Positions 26,067-34,011 of a stretch of 64,000 bases of DNA are shown here, one piece after another. The notes under the pieces are model-generated. The model saw only the letters and a program-made list of their open reading frames with translations, was not told the DNA's origin and did no database searches. Origin of the DNA: Rossellomorea aquimaris (GTDB taxonomy: Bacteria > Bacillota > Bacilli > Bacillales > Bacillaceae_B); the NCBI RefSeq assembly GCF_035590735.1, contig NZ_CP141595.1, positions 3,868,001 through 3,932,000 on the forward strand, read 5' to 3'. Within the stretch, counting starts at the first letter, position 1, and every line of letters begins with the position of its first letter. Position numbers and translations under genes: made by a program.

Positions 26067-27668
26067 CTATCTCATCCTTTTCAGCATTTGTCCTAAACGT
26101 GCCTCAAGCTCAAGAAGTTTAAAAGGTTTGGTCATATAATCATCCGCACCAAGCTGGAGTGATCTCGAGATGTCCCTTTCACTCTTCCTTGAAGTAAGCA
26201 TCAACACTTTGTAACGATCTGAATCATTTTTCTTACGGAGCTGCTCCAGTACTTCCAGGCCATCCATCTTCGGCATGACCCCATCCAAAATCACAAGACA
26301 AGGAACTTCCCTATGCCAGTCGGACCCTATAAATGCTGCACCATCTTTAAACGTCTGGATATCGTACTGAATATGCTGTTCAGAAGGCAGCTTCGTCACA
26401 ATATCCTTCATCACCGTCCGGATGATGGGATCATCATCTACGATGGCGATTTTAATACGTTTATGGGGAGTATGTTCACTTGCTTTACTGTCCATTTTCA
26501 CAAGGTTCCTGCCACTGCTTTTCGCTTCATAAAGTGCATTATCTGCAAGCTTCAGCCACGTATCAAACGGTTTCATCGGATCTGAAATTTCTGCCACGCC
26601 TGCCGAAAATGTGCAGGAGAAGGACGGATCCACCTGAAACACATATTGACTGAACCCTTCACGTATTTCATCTACAAACGAGCAGGCTTCTTTAAGGGAT
26701 GTATTAGGAAATAAGATGACAAATTCTTCCCCTCCAAAGCGAAAAACGATGTCCTGAATTCTGGTTTTGGACTTTAATTGTGAAGCGAACTCCTTCAGCA
26801 CCCCATCCCCTACAAGATGTCCGTAACGGTCATTCACACCTTTGAAATGATCAATATCGAGAACGGCCACACAATATGAATCCCCTGTACGAGACCAGTC
26901 ACTCTGAATCTGGGCATACGCCTGGCTAAGGTATTTGCGATTATAAACAAGGGTCAATTCATCGATCAACACGAGCTCTTCCATTTGCTTCTTTCGCTCC
27001 ATCTGTCTTTCCACCCGCACAATAAACTCATCCAGATCGAAAGGCTTAGGGATAAAATCATCCGCCCCCATCTGATAGCACTTCATCCGGACTTCCTTGC
27101 AATCATCCACGCTCACCATGACCGTTGGAATAAACTGCTGCTTTAACTTCTTCTTAAAAAAGTCCAGCACCTCAAATCCATTCGTCCCGTTCATATAGAT
27201 ATCGATAATGGCACAGTCCGGCCTTACATCGTAATAAGACATGATGGCCTTTTCCGGGTTGGCAATCGGGACCACATACCATCCGACTTTCTCCAGCTCT
27301 TCTTTCATATACATGAGGAAGGATGTATCATCATCGATAATAAGTACGACAGGCTCTTCCCCTGCTCGACTTTGTTTGCCGGGGAATACCTCAACGGATT
27401 CCTCCTCATAGTTATAACAGAATTGGATAATGTCGAAGAGCTCCTCCTTCACTTCTGCAATCGTCCACGTCCGCTCTTCTTTTTCTTTGTACTGATCCAT
27501 CAATCCCCGGGCATGATCTCCCATTTTATGTAATCCAAGAATCGAGGCCGAGCCCGCCATGGAATGGATGAACCGGTAAACATCTTCATGGGGGATGGCT
27601 TCGGCAGCCTCCCATTCTTCTAACTTTTTTCGAATATTATTAAAAAAATGCTTTGTGTATTTCTCCAT
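26067..27668 (-). CDS. HPt-REC-GGDEF-REC regulator, probable diguanylate cyclase
   Basis: The 533 residues are in four parts: an HPt-like helical domain with His35 (FIHSMAGSASILGL), a receiver with Asp156 and Lys208, a GGDEF domain with an intact GGEEF site (312-316) and the inhibitory RxxD motif (303-306) five residues before it, and a second receiver with Asp462. The intact site and I-site predict product-inhibited c-di-GMP synthesis. The HPt offers the missing step between the hybrid kinase receiver and the receivers here. It is the first gene of the six-gene run and the likely entry point for transcription. Confidence 0.88.
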   Translation of the reverse strand: MEKYTKHFFNNIRKKLEEWEAAEAIPHEDVYRFIHSMAGSASILGLHKMGDHARGLMDQYKEKEERTWTIAEVKEELFDIIQFCYNYEEESVEVFPGKQSRAGEEPVVLIIDDDTSFLMYMKEELEKVGWYVVPIANPEKAIMSYYDVRPDCAIIDIYMNGTNGFEVLDFFKKKLKQQFIPTVMVSVDDCKEVRMKCYQMGADDFIPKPFDLDEFIVRVERQMERKKQMEELVLIDELTLVYNRKYLSQAYAQIQSDWSRTGDSYCVAVLDIDHFKGVNDRYGHLVGDGVLKEFASQLKSKTRIQDIVFRFGGEEFVILFPNTSLKEACSFVDEIREGFSQYVFQVDPSFSCTFSAGVAEISDPMKPFDTWLKLADNALYEAKSSGRNLVKMDSKASEHTPHKRIKIAIVDDDPIIRTVMKDIVTKLPSEQHIQYDIQTFKDGAAFIGSDWHREVPCLVILDGVMPKMDGLEVLEQLRKKNDSDRYKVLMLTSRKSERDISRSLQLGADDYMTKPFKLLELEARLGQMLKRMR

Positions 27669-27752
27669 TCGGCATCGTCTTCCTTTATCGTAAACTTCTT
27701 ATACTCATAAAGAATAAGTTGATATGTAGTGAATTTATTCCAAACTCATTTC

Positions 27753-27780
27753 ATTATACTCCCGCATTCTCTAGTTTAAT
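27753..27780 (-). promoter_or_regulatory. Candidate promoter of the polysaccharide/phosphorelay operon
   Basis: ATTAAA and TATAAT are separated by 16 bp on the minus strand, about 85 bp upstream of the GGDEF regulator gene. The -10 is perfect but the -35 is weak. The rest of the 330-bp gap up to the crh terminator shows nothing else. Confidence 0.45.
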
Positions 27781-27942
27781 AGGTGGGGATTGGAAATATT
27801 ATATGTCTTTTTTGCTAGTTTTCAATACAGTATCCTGAAAAGTACAATGTAACAAAAAAGCGGGCAGACATCCATCTTCAATGTGAAATATATGGAAAAG
27901 GGTTCTAAAGGAGTAGTTGTTCCTTCCACGACAAAACGAACC

Positions 27943-27980
27943 AAAAAAAGCTGATGACCACTCCCTGGTCATCAGCTTTT
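27943..27980 (-). terminator. crh operon terminator
   Basis: AAAAGCTGATGACCA pairs with TGGTCATCAGCTTTT, with a T-run on the minus strand, 20 bases after the crh stop. Confidence 0.9.
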
Positions 27981-27999
27981 CATCTGTATGAAGTTGATC

Positions 28000-28257
28000 T
28001 TATGCTTCTTTTTGAACGAATCCTTCGAGGGCAACGAGTGCTTCTTCTTCGTCGCTTCCGTCCGCTACCAGCGTAATGGAAGTACCCGTGGAAATAGCTA
28101 AACTCATTAAGCCCATGATGCTTTTCGCATTTACCTTCTTCCCATCCTTTTCCAAGAAGATTTCAGATGAGAAGCGGTTTGCCTCCTGTACGAATAATGC
28201 GGCCGGTCGTGCTTGAAGACCTGTCTTCAATTTCACTTCTACTTGTTTTTCCACCAT
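28000..28257 (-). CDS. crh: Catabolite repression HPr-like protein Crh
   Basis: Crh is a paralogue of HPr. When phosphorylated on Ser46 by HPrK it acts as a CcpA cofactor, but it cannot take part in sugar transport because HPr His15 is replaced by Gln (KTGLQARPA). The Ser site NAKSIMGLMSL is intact. MVEKQVEV (28257) gives the 85-residue family length; an ATG two codons upstream (28263) sits closer to the ribosome site and is an alternative. It is the last gene of the nudix-rapZ-yvcK-whiA-crh operon. Confidence 0.93.
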   Translation of the reverse strand: MVEKQVEVKLKTGLQARPAALFVQEANRFSSEIFLEKDGKKVNAKSIMGLMSLAISTGTSITLVADGSDEEEALVALEGFVQKEA

Positions 28258-28284
28258 AATCATTTCTCTCCCCTTTGTCCTTAT

Positions 28285-29229
28285 TTATTGCATCTTTTCT
28301 CCCGCTCTGAGTTTCTCAGCAAGCTGGTCAATTTTACGTAAGCGGTGATTAATCCCTGATTTACTGATGGTGCCGCCTGACACCATTTCCCCTAGTTCTT
28401 TCAACGTGACATCTTGATAATTCACCCGTAATTCTGCTATCTCCCTTAGTTTATCGGGTAATATTTGTAAGCCTACATGCCTTTCAATAAACTTAATGTT
28501 TTCGACCTGTCTTAAGGCCGCACCGATGGTTTTATTCAGGTTAGCCGTCTCACAGTTCACAAGACGGTTAACGGAATTTCTCATATCCCTGACAATCCGC
28601 ACATCCTCAAATCGCAGGAGGGCATTGTGAGCCCCGATGATATTCAAGAACTCTGTGATTTTCTCTGCTTCCTTCAAATACGTTATGAAGCCTTTTTTTC
28701 GTTCAAGGGTTTTACTATTCAACCCGAAGGAATTCATCAGCTCGGACAACGCATCGTTGTGTTCAGAATAAAGAGAAAAGATTTCTAAATGATACGATGA
28801 GGTTTCAGGGTTGTTAACCGAACCACCTGCAAGGAACGCTCCCCTCAAATATGAACGTCTGCAGCATTTCTTCTTGATCAAGTCTTCCGATATATTATGG
28901 ATAAAGGTGAAATTTTCACCCAGGATTTTCAGTTCCTCAAGAATCTTCTTAGTATCTTCTTTGATTCGAACAATGTAGACATTGTTTTTCTTCAGCCGCA
29001 TCTTTTTTCGTACCAGAAGCTCTACCGGGGTGTCGTACCCCTTTTTGATCAATGTATAGATTCTTCTGGCAATGGCGGCGTTTTCGGTTTGAATATTGAC
29101 GACCAGCATTTGATTTGAGAATGACAACGAGCCATTCATTCGGATCAATGCGGATAATTCTGCATTCGCGCAGCAATCCTTTACTTCAATATTGGTCAGT
29201 TCTTTTTTTGTTTCGGACGCAAACGACAT
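28285..29229 (-). CDS. whiA: WhiA, sporulation/cell-division-associated DNA-binding protein
   Basis: WhiA combines a LAGLIDADG homing-endonuclease-like fold with a C-terminal helix-turn-helix. In Bacillus it influences cell division and chromosome segregation. The 314 residues match the family along their length, for example GAFLAGGSVNNPETSSYHLE, FEDVRIVRDMRNS and the HTH GTISKSGINHRLRKI. The start MSFASET (29229) has AGGAGG eight bases before; the upstream GTG frame would include that site. Confidence 0.96.
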   Translation of the reverse strand: MSFASETKKELTNIEVKDCCANAELSALIRMNGSLSFSNQMLVVNIQTENAAIARRIYTLIKKGYDTPVELLVRKKMRLKKNNVYIVRIKEDTKKILEELKILGENFTFIHNISEDLIKKKCCRRSYLRGAFLAGGSVNNPETSSYHLEIFSLYSEHNDALSELMNSFGLNSKTLERKKGFITYLKEAEKITEFLNIIGAHNALLRFEDVRIVRDMRNSVNRLVNCETANLNKTIGAALRQVENIKFIERHVGLQILPDKLREIAELRVNYQDVTLKELGEMVSGGTISKSGINHRLRKIDQLAEKLRAGEKMQ

Positions 29230-29243
29230 CCCCATCACCTCCT

Positions 29244-29257
29244 AGCAAACGCTTGCA
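29244..29257 (-). promoter_or_regulatory. cre-like site before whiA-crh
   Basis: The minus-strand TGCAAGCGTTTGCT matches the CcpA target consensus TGNAANCGNTTNCA except for the last base. It lies 14 bp upstream of the whiA start, inside the operon. A CcpA site ahead of crh, a CcpA cofactor gene, would be feedback, but the location is unusual. Confidence 0.35.
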
Positions 29258-29286
29258 CAACCTTATACAAAAGAAATTTTTGTAGT

Positions 29287-30249
29287 TTAGCTGGTTGATT
29301 TTTCAAGATAAGAATATATGATATCAGCGACCTTCTCAGTGTTATGACGAACAAGATGGTTGTCATAGGAGAGAATCTCTTCTGCAATCACTTCTAAGCC
29401 CATGGCCTTCAATTTATCCACATCAAAGTGGACGGGACTCGCTTGTTCTTCATTGTATCTGGCCTGCACCTCATCGGGTACCTGCTTTTTGTTGACCAGG
29501 ATATAATCAATACTTGGCGTTTCCAAGTGATCATATAATGCCTTTACATGGTCACTCGCTGAATAGTCCAGTGTTTCCCCTGCCTGGGTCATGATGTTGC
29601 AGATATACATTTTCTTCGCTTTCGCCCTGCATACGGCATCGCCAATTCCAGGAACAAGAAGATTCGGTAAAATACTAGTATATAGGCTTCCCGGACCCAT
29701 CACAATTAAGTCGGCTTCCTTGATGGCCCGCAAGGTTTCACCCAGTGGCTTGATGCTATCCGGCTCTAAGAAGACACGTTTGATCTTCTTCCCGGCTTTC
29801 GGAATGGTTGATTCTCCCGTGACAATCGTTCCATCCTCCATCTCCGCCTTTAAGATGACACTTTGATTCGCCGAAGGTAAGACCTTCCCCTTCACATTCA
29901 ATACTCTGCTCATTTCCTGAATCGCATGGACAAAATCACCTGTAATGGAAGCAAGGGCTGCAATAATCAAGTTTCCTAAAGCATGACCGGAAAGTTCATT
30001 CGTTGTTTCAAAACGATGTTGAAACATTTGTTCCACCAGTGGCTCCACTTCTGAAAGAGCAGCAAGGACATTTCGTATATCTCCCGGGGGAGGAATATCC
30101 AGGCTGTCACGCAAACGACCGGAACTGCCACCGTCATCAGCGACAGTGACAATGGCCGATATATCAATAGGGTGCCGTTTCAATCCCCGAAGAAGGACAG
30201 GTAAGCCCGTTCCTCCTCCGATCACGACGACCTTGGGTGTATGTGTCAT
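29287..30249 (-). CDS. yvcK: Gluconeogenesis/morphology factor YvcK (GlmR, CofD-like)
   Basis: The 320-residue CofD-like protein is needed for normal cell shape on gluconeogenic carbon sources and helps steer carbon to cell-wall precursors; in related bacteria it binds UDP-GlcNAc. The nucleotide-binding start VVIGGGTGLPVLLRGLK and the VADDGGSSGRLR and GPGSLYTSI motifs are present. It overlaps rapZ by 4 nt and is followed by whiA. Confidence 0.95.
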   Translation of the reverse strand: MTHTPKVVVIGGGTGLPVLLRGLKRHPIDISAIVTVADDGGSSGRLRDSLDIPPPGDIRNVLAALSEVEPLVEQMFQHRFETTNELSGHALGNLIIAALASITGDFVHAIQEMSRVLNVKGKVLPSANQSVILKAEMEDGTIVTGESTIPKAGKKIKRVFLEPDSIKPLGETLRAIKEADLIVMGPGSLYTSILPNLLVPGIGDAVCRAKAKKMYICNIMTQAGETLDYSASDHVKALYDHLETPSIDYILVNKKQVPDEVQARYNEEQASPVHFDVDKLKAMGLEVIAEEILSYDNHLVRHNTEKVADIIYSYLEKSTS

Positions 30250-31139
30250 GTTGTTAGACCCTTTCTCTTCTGAATATCCCGATGAGAAATTTTCGTTTGA
30301 TAGTCTTTTTCAAAATGATGGCCAAGATACTCTGCTAATGCAACCGATCGATGCTGCCCGCCTGTGCATCCTATCGCTACCACAAGCTGGCTCTTTCCTT
30401 CCCGCTTGTATTGAGGAAGCATGAACGACAGTAAATCGGTTACTTTCTCGATGAATTTATTCGTTTCATTCCATTTCAATACGTAGGTGGACACTTCTTC
30501 ATCCAATCCCGTTTTCGGTCTCATATGATCGATATAGTGAGGATTTGGCAGGAAGCGTACATCAAACACCAAATCGGCATCGATCGGGATCCCGTGCTTG
30601 AAACCGAAAGACACGACATTCACCGTGAAAATCGTCTTTTTGTTCACCGAGAATTCCGTTAGAATCTTTTCCCGAAGCTCTCTTGGCTTCATGGTTGAAG
30701 TAGTATATATTAACTGCGCACGTCCTTTTAGTTCTTCAAGGAGCTCCCTCTCTTGACGAATCCCTTCAAGAGGCAAACCTGAAGGAGCGAGAGGATGAGA
30801 ACGGCGCGTTTCCTTGTATCGTCTGACAAGAGAAGAATCATCTGCATCAAGATATAAAACCTGCGGTGTCACCCAGGAGGTTTCCGCTAATTCATCCAGT
30901 GCTTTAAATAGATGATCAAAGAATTCCCTTCCCCTAAGGTCCATCACAAGGGCGACCTTATTCATTTTATTACCGGACTCTTTCATCAGTTCCAAAAATT
31001 TTGGCAGAAGAGTCGGCGGCAGATTGTCCACACAGAAGAATCCTAAATCCTCGAAGCTCTGAATGGCAACCGTCTTACCAGCTCCGGACATCCCTGTTAT
31101 GATTACTAATTGAACATCGTTTGTAGAACCTGTACTCAT
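30246..31139 (-). CDS. rapZ: RapZ-family nucleotide-binding protein (YvcJ)
   Basis: This P-loop protein binds and hydrolyses nucleotides. E. coli RapZ is an RNA adapter controlling GlmS; the Bacillus role is less clear and includes competence. The 297 residues show Walker A GMSGAGKT (16-23), the Walker-B-like VALVMDLRGR and the conserved C-terminal IGCTGGQHRSV. It follows the nudix gene and overlaps yvcK by 4 nt. Confidence 0.94.
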   Translation of the reverse strand: MSTGSTNDVQLVIITGMSGAGKTVAIQSFEDLGFFCVDNLPPTLLPKFLELMKESGNKMNKVALVMDLRGREFFDHLFKALDELAETSWVTPQVLYLDADDSSLVRRYKETRRSHPLAPSGLPLEGIRQERELLEELKGRAQLIYTTSTMKPRELREKILTEFSVNKKTIFTVNVVSFGFKHGIPIDADLVFDVRFLPNPHYIDHMRPKTGLDEEVSTYVLKWNETNKFIEKVTDLLSFMLPQYKREGKSQLVVAIGCTGGQHRSVALAEYLGHHFEKDYQTKISHRDIQKRKGLTT

Positions 31140-31186
31140 ACTCTTCCCCCGCTTTTATCGTAATGTTGTATAAATAAATTCGTTGA

Positions 31187-31645
31187 TCAACTTGGATCTA
31201 ATCGATAAGACAATAACTTAAAATCAGGAGTATAGGTAAACGTTCCATAAATCGTATTCTTTCCGTGTAAGAGGTAGTCCAGAATATGATAATCTCCTTC
31301 AGCCATCGGAAGGTCCTTAATATCCTCAATCGGATGCCATTTAATCTTACCTTCTTCAGATTCCTGAAGGTTGACCCCATCCGCTTCGGTTGCAAAGAAA
31401 GAAAACATCATCCACTCTGATTTAATCTGATCGCCTTCTTTAATAATGAACGTAAAGACACCTTTCAAATCAGGATTCTTTAAATAGATGCCCGTTTCCT
31501 CACGATACTCACGAATGACAGCATCCCGGATTGATTCGCCGGACTCCATTTTCCCACCTGGAGCGACCCACCAATTCCTTCTTGGCTTTTGGAGAAGGAG
31601 TACCTTGTCTCCATCCAGATATAAACAATTTGTGACACGTTGCAC
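31187..31645 (-). CDS. Nudix hydrolase (YvcI-like)
   Basis: The product is a Mg-dependent pyrophosphohydrolase of nucleoside-diphosphate-linked compounds; its substrate is unknown. The full Nudix box is visible as G-x5-E-x7-REYREETGI. I choose a GTG start at 31645 (VQRVTNCLYL) because GAGGTGA lies upstream and homologues begin here, giving 152 residues. A frame open to 31714 is possible but poorly conserved. It is the first gene of the rapZ-yvcK-whiA-crh operon and has a promoter upstream. Confidence 0.85.
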   Translation of the reverse strand: MQRVTNCLYLDGDKVLLLQKPRRNWWVAPGGKMESGESIRDAVIREYREETGIYLKNPDLKGVFTFIIKEGDQIKSEWMMFSFFATEADGVNLQESEEGKIKWHPIEDIKDLPMAEGDYHILDYLLHGKNTIYGTFTYTPDFKLLSYRLDPS

Positions 31646-31721
31646 TGCCTTCACCTCAATCTTGATGATTAGGGAACCAATGTATACATTCGTCCCTCTT
31701 TCAGTCATTCTCATTCCTTAT

Positions 31722-31750
31722 ATTATACTATGATTGTAGACAAGCTACAA
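31722..31750 (-). promoter_or_regulatory. Promoter of the nudix-rapZ-yvcK-whiA-crh operon
   Basis: TTGTAG and TATAAT are separated by exactly 17 bp on the minus strand, about 77 bp upstream of the chosen nudix start. Between this promoter and the hairpin at 31867 nothing else is seen. Confidence 0.7.
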
Positions 31751-31866
31751 TGTCTTGGCTTGTTGTTTGAAGGTTGTCGATTGGAATCGAAAGATATTGG
31801 GACATGTTTCTACAAGAAGAGGATAGGTACAGATATAGACGGATCACTATAACAGGGGAAAAAAGC

Positions 31867-31898
31867 AAAAAAAAATAGACACAGGCGAGTCCTGTGTC
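31867..31898 (-). terminator. Terminator of the SGNH hydrolase gene
   Basis: GACACAGG pairs with CCTGTGTC, followed on the minus strand by TATTTTTTTTT. It is 170 bases after the hydrolase stop, leaving a long 3' untranslated region. Confidence 0.75.
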
Positions 31899-32068
31899 GT
31901 CTACGGGATTTATTACTTAAAAGGGGGTCAATTTCTTATTATTTATATTACCCGAAAATTGTTTCACTAGTGTTACAACAGATTTAAAACGGTATTACGG
32001 AATTGTTAATGTATCGTTGCGGGATTTGCGAATTACGTCGAAAACTGTAATAATCTGTAATCTTCGTG

Positions 32069-32785
32069 CTAAAAGTCATAACTCTTCATAATTTGATCCG
32101 CCATTAACTCGTACCCCTTACCATTAGGATGAAGGGAATCATGGAAATAGTTTTCCTTTGATTTCCCTTTAAACAAAGGATTGGTTGAAACGTACTTTAC
32201 GTTCTCATGTTTTTCGGCTTCTTTCATCATGGATTTATTCCAATCATCCACGTACGCCTCGATTTTATCGCTGTCTTTATCCGGGTAAGGATTGTATAAA
32301 CCTAACACAATGATGTCCGCTTCTTTGCTCGCTGTTCCGACAATATTCAAGATCTTATCAAGGTGGTCGAGATAATCTTTTTTCGCCTCCATGATCTCCT
32401 CATGATGCAACGGGAATAAATCTCCACCATTGTTCTTTATTAAATCATTTGTTCCAATGTTGATGATAAATACGTCTGCTTCACTTAAATCCTCAGCTAC
32501 CTCCGGCTTAACGATCTGCCCAAGCAGCTGATCCGATTGCTGCCCCGGTACTCCAAGGTTTTGAAAGTTATATGACATCTTTGTATGTTTTTTATTTACT
32601 TTCTCTTCTAAACGCCCAATATATCCTGCTTCTTTTTTATCCCCATACCCATAGGTGAGGGAATCTCCCAATGCGATCACACGTTTCTTAGACGATGACT
32701 TGGTCTCATCGGCAAAAAAACTAAAATACACAATGGGGATAAGTGCAAACAATGCTACTAAAGAAACGATTTTCCATACTTTCAT
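32069..32785 (-). CDS. SGNH/GDSL-family esterase-lipase, membrane-anchored
   Basis: The 238-residue protein has an N-terminal signal anchor (about 4-24), no lipobox cysteine, and the SGNH blocks: GDSLTYG with Ser42, LGVPGQ (Gly), IGTND (Asn) and DSLHPNGKGYE (Asp/His). It is probably an extracellular esterase or lipase like B. subtilis YpmR-type proteins, with unknown substrate. It stands alone between the nudix operon and tnrA, with its own terminator. Confidence 0.85.
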   Translation of the reverse strand: MKVWKIVSLVALFALIPIVYFSFFADETKSSSKKRVIALGDSLTYGYGDKKEAGYIGRLEEKVNKKHTKMSYNFQNLGVPGQQSDQLLGQIVKPEVAEDLSEADVFIINIGTNDLIKNNGGDLFPLHHEEIMEAKKDYLDHLDKILNIVGTASKEADIIVLGLYNPYPDKDSDKIEAYVDDWNKSMMKEAEKHENVKYVSTNPLFKGKSKENYFHDSLHPNGKGYELMADQIMKSYDF

Positions 32786-33100
32786 TCATGATCCGACCTT
32801 CCGAAATAAACTAGGATGACTTTCATAATAATGGTTATTCCCTTTTGAGTGCGTTGTAATCCTGTTTATTTATGGAAGATTCCTGATAATCGAATCGTTC
32901 ATTAATTCTTTTTATATTTGCGTTGAGGGGCGTAAACTTTTTTGGATAGGAGAAATTGTCTTGTAGACTGCTATTGTATGAATCTGATTCCACTTAACAT
33001 GGAATGTGTTGTTTGTTGGCATGGTTCTCACGTAATTTCCCTTGATCGGCAGTAGTCCCGTATGCGGTATAGGGTATTAATAGAGGTTTAGTTGAAAAAA
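32786..33100. other. Intergenic, no gene seen
   Basis: About 315 bases upstream of the SGNH gene contain its presumed promoter region, but no convincing -35/-10 pair or coding frame was found. The stretch ends at the 21-bp repeat array. Confidence 0.4.
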
Positions 33101-33198
33101 TCCGGCCGTTTTTGATGATAATAGAGCCGAAATCGATAATAATCCGGCCGTTTTTCGGATTAATCCGGCAGAAATCAGGAAAAATCCAGCCGTTTTAC
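33101..33198. repeat. Five-unit 21-bp tandem array (CCGGCCGTTTTT type)
   Basis: Units start at 33101, 33122, 33143, 33164 and 33185, exactly 21 bp apart. They alternate between a CCGGCCGTTTTT-like unit and a GCCGAAATC/GGCAGAAATC-like unit. A related three-unit piece lies at 6241-6289. Confidence 0.65.
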
Positions 33199-33291
33199 TT
33201 TTTTCACCACAAAAAAAGCAGTAAATAGCCTAATTACACATTTTGCAAATTCACAACCCCCCCCCGTCAAAAACGAACGATATCCACTCCA

Positions 33292-33305
33292 GAGGTCCGT
33301 CCCCC
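33292..33305. repeat. GGGACGGACC element, half copy
   Basis: GAGGTCCGTCCCCC abuts the tnrA stop codon. It is one arm of the palindromes found complete at 36700, 40101 and 41488. A run of nine C residues lies at 33257-33265. Confidence 0.5.
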
Positions 33306-33620
33306 TTACTTCTTCTGAACACCAAACCGCGCATTAAGCTGACCACGTATCATTTTCTGCTTCGCTTCTTTTCTCTCTTTTCTGGATAATTCATGTTTGA
33401 TTTCTTTAGTGGTGACCCCTTCTTCCCGCTGGTCGGCGATGTCCATTAATCGTTCCACGTCGGAAAAGGAGTACTTGCGATAGCCACGATTGGAACGTTG
33501 TGGAAAGATCAGATTTTTCTCTTCGTAATAGCGGATCTTTCTCTCGGTCAAACCGGTCAATTCACTGACGACACCGATCGATATCACTTTTTTATCCTTA
33601 TAGGAAGGTTCATTATCCAC
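33306..33620 (-). CDS. tnrA: Global nitrogen regulator TnrA (MerR family)
   Basis: TnrA activates or represses nitrogen genes during nitrogen limitation and is inhibited by feedback-inhibited glutamine synthetase. The 104 residues start with the family signature YKDKKVISIGVVSELTGLTE, the winged helix (RKIRYYEE) and the YRKYSFSDVERLMDIA segment, and end with MIRGQLNARF, the glutamine-synthetase-binding tail that separates TnrA from GlnR. It is slightly shorter than the B. subtilis protein as I recall it. A TnrA box lies at its own promoter. Confidence 0.93.
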   Translation of the reverse strand: MDNEPSYKDKKVISIGVVSELTGLTERKIRYYEEKNLIFPQRSNRGYRKYSFSDVERLMDIADQREEGVTTKEIKHELSRKERKEAKQKMIRGQLNARFGVQKK

Positions 33621-33654
33621 GTTCTCCTCATCCTCCTAAGCAGGGAATACCTTG

Positions 33655-33706
33655 ATTATACATGTCTCTCTTACTGATTTGACTTATTATGTTAGAAAAC
33701 CTTACA
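33655..33706 (-). promoter_or_regulatory. tnrA promoter with TnrA box
   Basis: The 17-bp site TGTTAGAAAACCTTACA (33690-33706) fits TGTNA-N7-TNACA exactly. A perfect -10 TATAAT (33660-33655) has no good -35. The box is centred about 50 bp before the predicted start, the position from which TnrA activates, so positive autoregulation is expected. Confidence 0.8.
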
Positions 33707-33719
33707 AAGAATTCTAAAT

Positions 33720-33771
33720 TGGAAGAAAACTTTACAAAGTAGGGGATTTATATCCAAAATCCCCCTACACT
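33720..33771 (+). promoter_or_regulatory. Second TnrA-type box and promoter for the FbpA-like gene
   Basis: TGGAAGAAAACTTTACA (33720-33736) fits the TnrA consensus with one mismatch. TACACT (33766-33771) is a reasonable -10, putting the box centre again near -50, now for rightward transcription. A near-palindrome (GTAGGGGATTT with AAATCCCCCTAC, 33739-33768) lies between them. Confidence 0.6.
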
Positions 33772-33802
33772 ATGTGTAACAATCCAAAAGGAGTGAACAC
33801 GG

Positions 33803-33955
33803 ATGCCATTTTTACGTGATGCCGTTGAACGACAGAGGCAACAATTTATTCGTCGGTTAGTAGAAGCTGGTGTTTATAAGCCATGTGATGAGGGGTTGAA
33901 GAAGCTGACGCTGTCGGAATTGGTGTATGTGTTTAATAAGCATAAGAAAAAGTGA
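33803..33955 (+). CDS. Small FbpA-family protein (50 residues)
   Basis: The 50-residue product begins MPFLRDAVERQRQQFIRRL and contains GVYK followed by LTLSELVYVF, the pattern of the FbpA (Fur-regulated basic protein A) family. AAAGGAGTG lies nine bases before the ATG. It is divergent from tnrA and has a TnrA-type box at the activating distance, with no Fur box seen, so nitrogen rather than iron control is suggested. In B. subtilis the gene pair ykzB-ykoL occupies the same divergent position. Function unknown. Confidence 0.8.
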   Translation: MPFLRDAVERQRQQFIRRLVEAGVYKPCDEGLKKLTLSELVYVFNKHKKK

Positions 33956-33963
33956 ATTCATCG

Positions 33964-34006
33964 AAAAAAAGCCTTACGAAAGGGAATCTCCCTTTCGTAA
34001 GGCTTT
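33964..34006. terminator. Bidirectional terminator between the FbpA-like gene and trxB
   Basis: An 18-bp perfect stem (33968-33985 with 33989-34006) has a 3-base loop. A run of seven T residues follows on the minus strand, so trxB is the better served of the two convergent genes. Confidence 0.88.
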
Positions 34007-34011
34007 CATGA

